64,000 bases of DNA from Longispora fulva (GTDB lineage Bacteria; Actinomycetota; Actinomycetes; Mycobacteriales; Micromonosporaceae). The stretch covers positions 1,054,001-1,118,000 of the forward strand of contig NZ_JADOUF010000001.1 in assembly GCF_015751905.1 (NCBI RefSeq), given 5' to 3'. A program made the position numbers and the translations under genes. How positions within the stretch are numbered: position 1 is the first letter of the stretch; every line of letters starts with the position of its first letter. The notes below the pieces were generated by a model, which saw only the letters and a program-made list of their open reading frames with translations, had not been told where the DNA came from and ran no database searches. Positions 59,714 through 64,000 of this stretch are shown here, piece by piece.

Positions 59714-60478
59714 TCACGTCCGGCCGAGTTGGCGCTGGGCGTCCTCGAACGCGCCCGGCTGCACGGCCATCCCGTGGCTGAACGGGAACTCCACCTGGTA
59801 CAGCACGAACAGCATCAGCGCGACCATCGCCCCGAGGGTGGCCATCATCAACCCGTTCGGGAACGTGCGCTCCAGCCCGAACATGTACAGGAACCCGACG
59901 GTGACCAGCCCGCCGAGGATCAGGATCGGCCACAGCGGCTCGGGCATGCCCTCGTCGGCGGAGGCGACCCGGGTCCTGCGGGCGTCGGCGGCGTCGTTCA
60001 CCCGGCCGAGCAGCTGCTGGAAGTACGTCTGCTGCCGGTCGCCGACGGGCTCGACCTTCTCGACCCGTACCCGCAGCTCCTCGAACGTCGCGGCCGTCCG
60101 GGGATCCGCGGCCCTGGTCTCGCTGAGGGCCGACCACTCGCGGTCGACCACCTCATGGGTGTACCGCGTGATCAGCGCCTGGATGTCGGTGCGGTCGGGA
60201 TCGGCCAGCTGACCGGCCGACCGGTACGCCTCCACCATGTCGGCCGCCTCGCGATCGGTGCTCTGCCCGGCGTCGGTGTGCGGCTCCCACACGGCGATGG
60301 CCGCGATGGCGATCAGGATCGCGTAGACCATCCCGATGGTGGCGTACAGCGCGCCTGCCCCGTTGGAGTCGGCGACCAACCACCGGTCGGGCACGTACCT
60401 CGACACGAGCAGGAACCCGAGGACCGACACCACGGCGGCGGCGGCCATCACCCCCGTACCGGTGAACAGCATGGACAT
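59714..60478 (-). CDS. DUF4239 (bestrophin-like) membrane protein
   Basis: This 254-residue protein has helices at about 7-27 and 44-64, a helical soluble region (about 65-180) and two further helices (about 188-230), the layout of DUF4239. Conserved features include GALYATIGMVYAILIAIAAI and YMFGLERTFPNGLMM. Function is unknown. It starts 9 bp after the stop of the upstream surface-protein gene, so the two are co-transcribed. Confidence 0.82.
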   Translation of the reverse strand: MSMLFTGTGVMAAAAVVSVLGFLLVSRYVPDRWLVADSNGAGALYATIGMVYAILIAIAAIAVWEPHTDAGQSTDREAADMVEAYRSAGQLADPDRTDIQALITRYTHEVVDREWSALSETRAADPRTAATFEELRVRVEKVEPVGDRQQTYFQQLLGRVNDAADARRTRVASADEGMPEPLWPILILGGLVTVGFLYMFGLERTFPNGLMMATLGAMVALMLFVLYQVEFPFSHGMAVQPGAFEDAQRQLGRT

Positions 60479-60487
60479 CGGGTCTCC

Positions 60488-61591
60488 CTACCTGTGGATG
60501 CGGACGGCGCCCCGCACGGCGACGATGACGGCGGGTACGAGCATCGCGACGACGACGAACCAGGTCACCGGCAGTTTCGCCGGGGGCAACGGCGGCGGCT
60601 TGTACCCGCTGGCCACGAACCGGGTCGGCGACGGGGTCGGCACCGGGGGAGGCGTCGTGCGCGGCGGGGGCGTGCCGGGCGGCTCGACCACCGGCGGGGA
60701 CGGCGGCACCCGGGCCGGCGGTGGCGCCGGGGGCGCCGGAACCGGCGCGACCGTGGGAGCCGGCGGAGTCGGCGGCTGCGGCGGATCCTCGTGCGGGCAG
60801 CGCGCGGCGTCGGCGTGCTGGGTGGCCGACCCGTCGGCGGTCGACGTGACCTGGCCGCCGGGCCGCCGGACGTGGTAGAGCCGGCCGGTCGCGTTGTTCA
60901 GCGCGTGCAGGGTGCCGTCGGGGGTGATCACCACGGCCCCGTAGCTGCCGGCGCCGGGCAGCGTCGGCGAGGTGGGCAGCCAGGTCACGTCCCCGGTCGC
61001 CGGGTCGACCCTGGTCAGCCGGCCGGGTCCGTGGTCGGTGTCGACGCCGTAGAGCGCGCCGTCGGCCGGGTCGACGTCGAAGTCGCCGAGTTCCACGTCG
61101 CGGGACAGCTCGATCCGCGCGGTCACCTTCAGGAACGTCGGACTGCCCGGCGCGATGTCCACCACGGACAACTCGTCGTCCGAGCGCACGTACCACGTCC
61201 GCCCGCTGACCGCGCCGGCGAACGCGCCCCGCAGCCCGCCTGGCACGGGCCCCTTGTCGGTGACCGTTCCGCCCGGGCTGACCGTGACCAGGTGCGAGCC
61301 GCCGTGGTAGTCGCCGACCCCGTAGAACAGGCCCTGGCCGGGGGCGTAGCCGAGCGCGTTCACCGGAACGGGCAGGACGGCGACCGTGGTCCGGTCGCCG
61401 GCGTTCTCGTCGTAGCGGAACAGAGTCGAGCCCCGGACCAGGTAGAAGCCATTGCGGCATCCGGTCGGCGGGTCCGCCCCGCCCGGCGCGGGGAGCCCCA
61501 GCGCGGCCCAGCACCCGGCCAGCATGGCCACGGCGACGGCGGCCGACGACCGGCCGGCGCGGCGTGCCCCGTGGGGGCCGGGTACGGACAT
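60488..61591 (-). CDS. Exported beta-propeller-like protein with proline-rich stalk and C-terminal membrane anchor
   Basis: This 367-residue protein has an N-terminal signal/anchor (about 15-40), a repetitive YDEN/VNALGYAPGQGLFYGVG, DFDVDPADGALYGVDTD-type region (about 45-265) like DUF6923 propeller domains, a Pro-rich stalk (about 275-330) and a C-terminal helix with Arg-rich tail (VRGAVRIHR). It is probably displayed on the cell surface. A GGAGG site precedes the ATG. Function unknown; coupled with the DUF4239 protein downstream. Confidence 0.8.
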   Translation of the reverse strand: MSVPGPHGARRAGRSSAAVAVAMLAGCWAALGLPAPGGADPPTGCRNGFYLVRGSTLFRYDENAGDRTTVAVLPVPVNALGYAPGQGLFYGVGDYHGGSHLVTVSPGGTVTDKGPVPGGLRGAFAGAVSGRTWYVRSDDELSVVDIAPGSPTFLKVTARIELSRDVELGDFDVDPADGALYGVDTDHGPGRLTRVDPATGDVTWLPTSPTLPGAGSYGAVVITPDGTLHALNNATGRLYHVRRPGGQVTSTADGSATQHADAARCPHEDPPQPPTPPAPTVAPVPAPPAPPPARVPPSPPVVEPPGTPPPRTTPPPVPTPSPTRFVASGYKPPPLPPAKLPVTWFVVVAMLVPAVIVAVRGAVRIHR

Positions 61592-61853
61592 GGCGGGTTC
61601 CTCCCGAGGATTCGACGGCTGACCTGCCACAACGTATGACCGATGCTAGATATCGCCAGGATCCAGTGGAAGGCCTATTTTTGGTACTATTCCCGACAGG
61701 TTCCCTTGGTATCACCGGCCGGCGAATGGGTACCCGCACCCGTCCACTGTGTCCACCACCCGGAACAACGGCCGACACCGGCCCGAGGGTGCGGCCTTGA
61801 CCACCCGCCACCGCGCGACCACGCTGGGGGCACACGGTGGACACGGGGGGACG

Positions 61854-62819
61854 ATGGAGCGCGGGTTCGTCGAGCGGGAGCACGTGGCCGGGGTGGTCCG
61901 GGCGGCACTCGGGCAGGGAAGACACGCGCGCGAGGTGCTGCGCCTGCGCGGCGGTTCCAAGAAAGGGGTCTACCGCCTCGTCCTCGACGACGCGTCCACC
62001 GTGGTGCTCTACGTGTGGCACCCGGACGAGAACTACTGGCCGGCCGCCGACGAGGACCCGGCGGACCTCTTCGCCGAGGCCTCCGGCGCTGACCTGTTCG
62101 GGGCGGCCCACGCCCAGCTGACGGCCCTCGGCGTCCGCACGCCCAGCGTGCACCTCCTCGACCGGAGCCGGGCCCACTACCCGGCCGACGTCGCCGTCGT
62201 CGAGGACGTCCGGGGCGCGACCCTGCAGGCGCTGCTGGAGCGCGACCCGGCCGCAGCCGGGCCGACGATGGCGAAGCTGGCCACAGCACTGGACCGGATG
62301 CGCGGCTCCGCGGGAACCCGGATCGGCCGGCCCGCCGCGCCGGGCCCGCGGGACGGCGACTGCGCGCGGATCGTGCTCGACCGCGCGGTCCGCCACCTCG
62401 CGGAGGCCGCCGAGCGGGTGGCGGGGATCGCCGCGGCGCGCGACCGGGTGGCCGGCCGGCTCACGGAACTGGCGGCGGCCGTCCGGCCCCGCAGGGCGTA
62501 CGGGCTCGTGCACGGCGAGCTGGGGCCCGACCACGTGCTGGTGGCCGACGACGGCGATCCGGTGCTGATCGACATCGAGGGCCTGATGTGGTTCGACGTC
62601 GAGTGGGAGCACGTGTTCCTCCGGCTCCGGTTCGGCGCCGACTACCGGTGGCTGGAGACGCCCGACCTCGACCCCGACCGGCTACGTCTCTACGACCTGG
62701 CGATGAACCTCTCTCTCGTGGCCGGCCCGCTGCGGCTGCTGGACGGGGACTTCCCGGACCGGGAGTTCATGCTGGACATCGCGGGGCACGCGACCCGGCG
62801 GGTGCTGGCCGCGCTGTAG
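61854..62819 (+). CDS. Phosphotransferase-fold protein (aminoglycoside phosphotransferase-like)
   Basis: This 321-residue protein has the APH/choline-kinase fold: LRGGSKKGVYRLVLDD near residue 31, LYVWHPDENYW, DVAVVEDVRG near 117 and the catalytic region YGLVHGELGPDHVLVADD near 217 followed by VLIDIEGLMWFDVEWEH. The usual catalytic HGDxxxxN motif reads HGELGPDH, i.e. Glu and His replace Asp and Asn, so either an altered kinase or a non-kinase is possible. The ATG at 61854 follows a G-rich ribosome site; the longer frame start at 61749 is less likely. Confidence 0.8.
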   Translation: MERGFVEREHVAGVVRAALGQGRHAREVLRLRGGSKKGVYRLVLDDASTVVLYVWHPDENYWPAADEDPADLFAEASGADLFGAAHAQLTALGVRTPSVHLLDRSRAHYPADVAVVEDVRGATLQALLERDPAAAGPTMAKLATALDRMRGSAGTRIGRPAAPGPRDGDCARIVLDRAVRHLAEAAERVAGIAAARDRVAGRLTELAAAVRPRRAYGLVHGELGPDHVLVADDGDPVLIDIEGLMWFDVEWEHVFLRLRFGADYRWLETPDLDPDRLRLYDLAMNLSLVAGPLRLLDGDFPDREFMLDIAGHATRRVLAAL

Positions 62820-62838
62820 ACCGGTGTCCGTGGTGGAC

Positions 62839-62871
62839 GGCCGCTCCGACCCGTGCCGGGTCGGAGCGGCC
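62839..62871. terminator. Bidirectional terminator
   Basis: A perfect 14-bp inverted repeat (GGCCGCTCCGACCC / GGGTCGGAGCGGCC) with a 5-nt loop lies between the convergent phosphotransferase-fold gene and the last gene of the window. Confidence 0.8.
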
Positions 62872-62876
62872 CGCCG

Positions 62877-63998
62877 TCAGACCCGGCGGAGCAGCGCGGC
62901 CGCCCGGATCAGCGGGCGCAGCTGTTCGCCGGACATGTCGCCCGGCGCGAGGTCGACCAGCTCGTCGAGCACGGTGCTCACCGCGTACGCGCGGGTGTAG
63001 CCGCCCCACACGTCGCCCGTGGCCCGGTCGTCGAGCCGGGCGAGGGCATCGGCGACCTGGTACCGGTCCCCGCCGGGTGCCAGCGCCGCGACCACGTCCG
63101 GGTGCGACAGCAGATCCGTCGCCTCGGTGTACTGCCGGTACAGCTCCCGGGCCCGCCAGTCCGCCAGCCCGCCCACCGCCGTGGTGAGCCGGGCGCGGAT
63201 CCGAAGGCTGGCGGCGAGGACGGCCGACAGGGCCACGGAGTCGCCGACGTCCCCGTCGTACGCCTCGCGGTCCTCGTGGTCGAGGTACCTGCCGACGGAC
63301 CTGATCAGGTCATTCCACAGCTCGGGGAAGTCGCCGGCCGAGCGGACCGAGCCGTAGAGGGTCGCGCGGGCCGGGGCGTCGAGGCGTTCGCCGCGCTGCC
63401 AGTGGCAGTACAGCAGAGCGTTGACCTTCTCGTCGGCGAACCGCAGCTCGCCGGCCTCCCAGCGCCGGACCAGCGACCGGGCCCCCTCGAACATGCCGAG
63501 GCCGTCGCCGAACGCCTCCATCTGCAGGACGGCACCGGCCGCCCGGGCGTCGCCCGCGCCGGTCTCCAGTACCGGGACCGGGCCCGTGACCGGGCCGAGC
63601 GGCGGGAGTTGCGGGCAGGGCTCGTCCCCGTCGGACGGGCGCAGCCGGTGGGCCGAGCGCAGTCCGGACAGCACGGACGCCAGAGACGCCCCGGCGTCGA
63701 GCTGGTGCGCCGCCCGCTCCAACTGCCCTGTCGTGTACTCCTCCGCCGGGAGGTACACCTTGCCCATGGCGTTGAGCAGCTTCGGCAGGGACCGGCTGGT
63801 GATCTTCGCCCGCAGCCACCACGCCAGGATCTGGTGCTGGTGCTGCCCGGGGCGCACGTCGAGGTGCTCGGCCCGCGCGAGGCTGACGACCTCCGCGCGG
63901 TGCCCGGGCAGGGCGGCGTCGGCGAGGAAGTCCTCGCACACGTCCTTCTCGAGTTCGGCCGCGTGTGACCGGAGGCCGGCGAGGACAGCTTCCAGCAC
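62877..63998 (-). CDS. Hypothetical protein of unknown function, possibly 5' incomplete
   Basis: This 373-residue, mainly helical, Ala/Leu/Arg-rich protein has no signal peptide and no motif I recognise. A GTG at 63996-63998 could be the start, but the frame reaches within 2 bp of the window edge, so the gene may begin further upstream. The convergent terminator and strong codon bias support it as a real gene. Confidence 0.7.
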   Translation of the reverse strand: MLEAVLAGLRSHAAELEKDVCEDFLADAALPGHRAEVVSLARAEHLDVRPGQHQHQILAWWLRAKITSRSLPKLLNAMGKVYLPAEEYTTGQLERAAHQLDAGASLASVLSGLRSAHRLRPSDGDEPCPQLPPLGPVTGPVPVLETGAGDARAAGAVLQMEAFGDGLGMFEGARSLVRRWEAGELRFADEKVNALLYCHWQRGERLDAPARATLYGSVRSAGDFPELWNDLIRSVGRYLDHEDREAYDGDVGDSVALSAVLAASLRIRARLTTAVGGLADWRARELYRQYTEATDLLSHPDVVAALAPGGDRYQVADALARLDDRATGDVWGGYTRAYAVSTVLDELVDLAPGDMSGEQLRPLIRAAALLRRV

Positions 63999-64000
63999 CT

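Overview
The window is about 73% GC, with densely packed, often start-stop-overlapping genes, GTG and TTG starts, rare TTA codons and many secreted modular glycosidases (CBM2, CBM6, ricin, CBM32-like). This is typical of a soil-dwelling mycelial actinomycete, probably Micromonosporaceae or a close relative. The family assignment is inference from gene content. No tRNA, rRNA, CRISPR array or insertion sequence was seen.

Region 1 (1-11121) is a sugar-uptake and oxidation operon. It encodes an RbsABC-type ABC transporter (ATPase truncated by the window edge), a Gfo/Idh/MocA oxidoreductase, a secreted PQQ-type sugar dehydrogenase with PKD, CBM6 and ricin modules, a secreted ThuA-DUF1080 fusion with the same tail, a TIM-barrel sugar isomerase and an EboA-like protein. 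The set fits a 3-keto-glycoside style pathway with an extracellular part. Region 2 (11180-13429) is proline dehydrogenase divergent from a PucR-type regulator.

Region 3 (13438-22577) is a cellulose/cellobiose regulon. A cebEFG-bglC-cebR operon diverges from GH6 and GH5 cellulases, and three perfect copies of TGGGAGCGCTCCCA lie between them.

Region 4 (22822-39890) is the most interesting part: a compact biosynthetic cluster that I cannot match to a known product. It has three ATP-grasp ligases, a PaaK-like adenylating enzyme, an exporter, an SDR, a stand-alone adenylation domain with its own carrier protein, a flavin amine oxidase, a second ANL ligase, a lysine 2,3-aminomutase with both lysine-specific aspartates, a DinB/maleylpyruvate-isomerase-like protein, a hotdog thioesterase and an AfsR-type SARP regulator. 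Three copies of one promoter element (11-bp-spaced direct repeats plus a conserved 29-nt block) face the three transcription units. They tie the genes into one regulon and mark its limits. The model is a beta-lysine-containing small peptide built by free ligases without condensation domains.

Region 5 (39891-48332) holds a long non-coding SARP upstream region, an alpha/beta hydrolase, a ROK regulator, a GH20 hexosaminidase with a perfect palindrome upstream, a secreted M28 aminopeptidase and an MFS transporter. Region 6 (48470-54569) has an OmpR-type two-component system divergent from a DUF2079 membrane protein, a compact microbial-transglutaminase homologue overlapping a small unknown gene, and a DUF3152 metalloprotease-like lipoprotein flanked by two copies of the same hairpin. 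Region 7 (54708-64000) has a secreted GH2 enzyme, a metallophosphoesterase, a TetR regulator, a DUF4239 membrane protein, a cell-surface proline-rich protein, an unusual phosphotransferase-fold protein and an unknown gene at the right edge.
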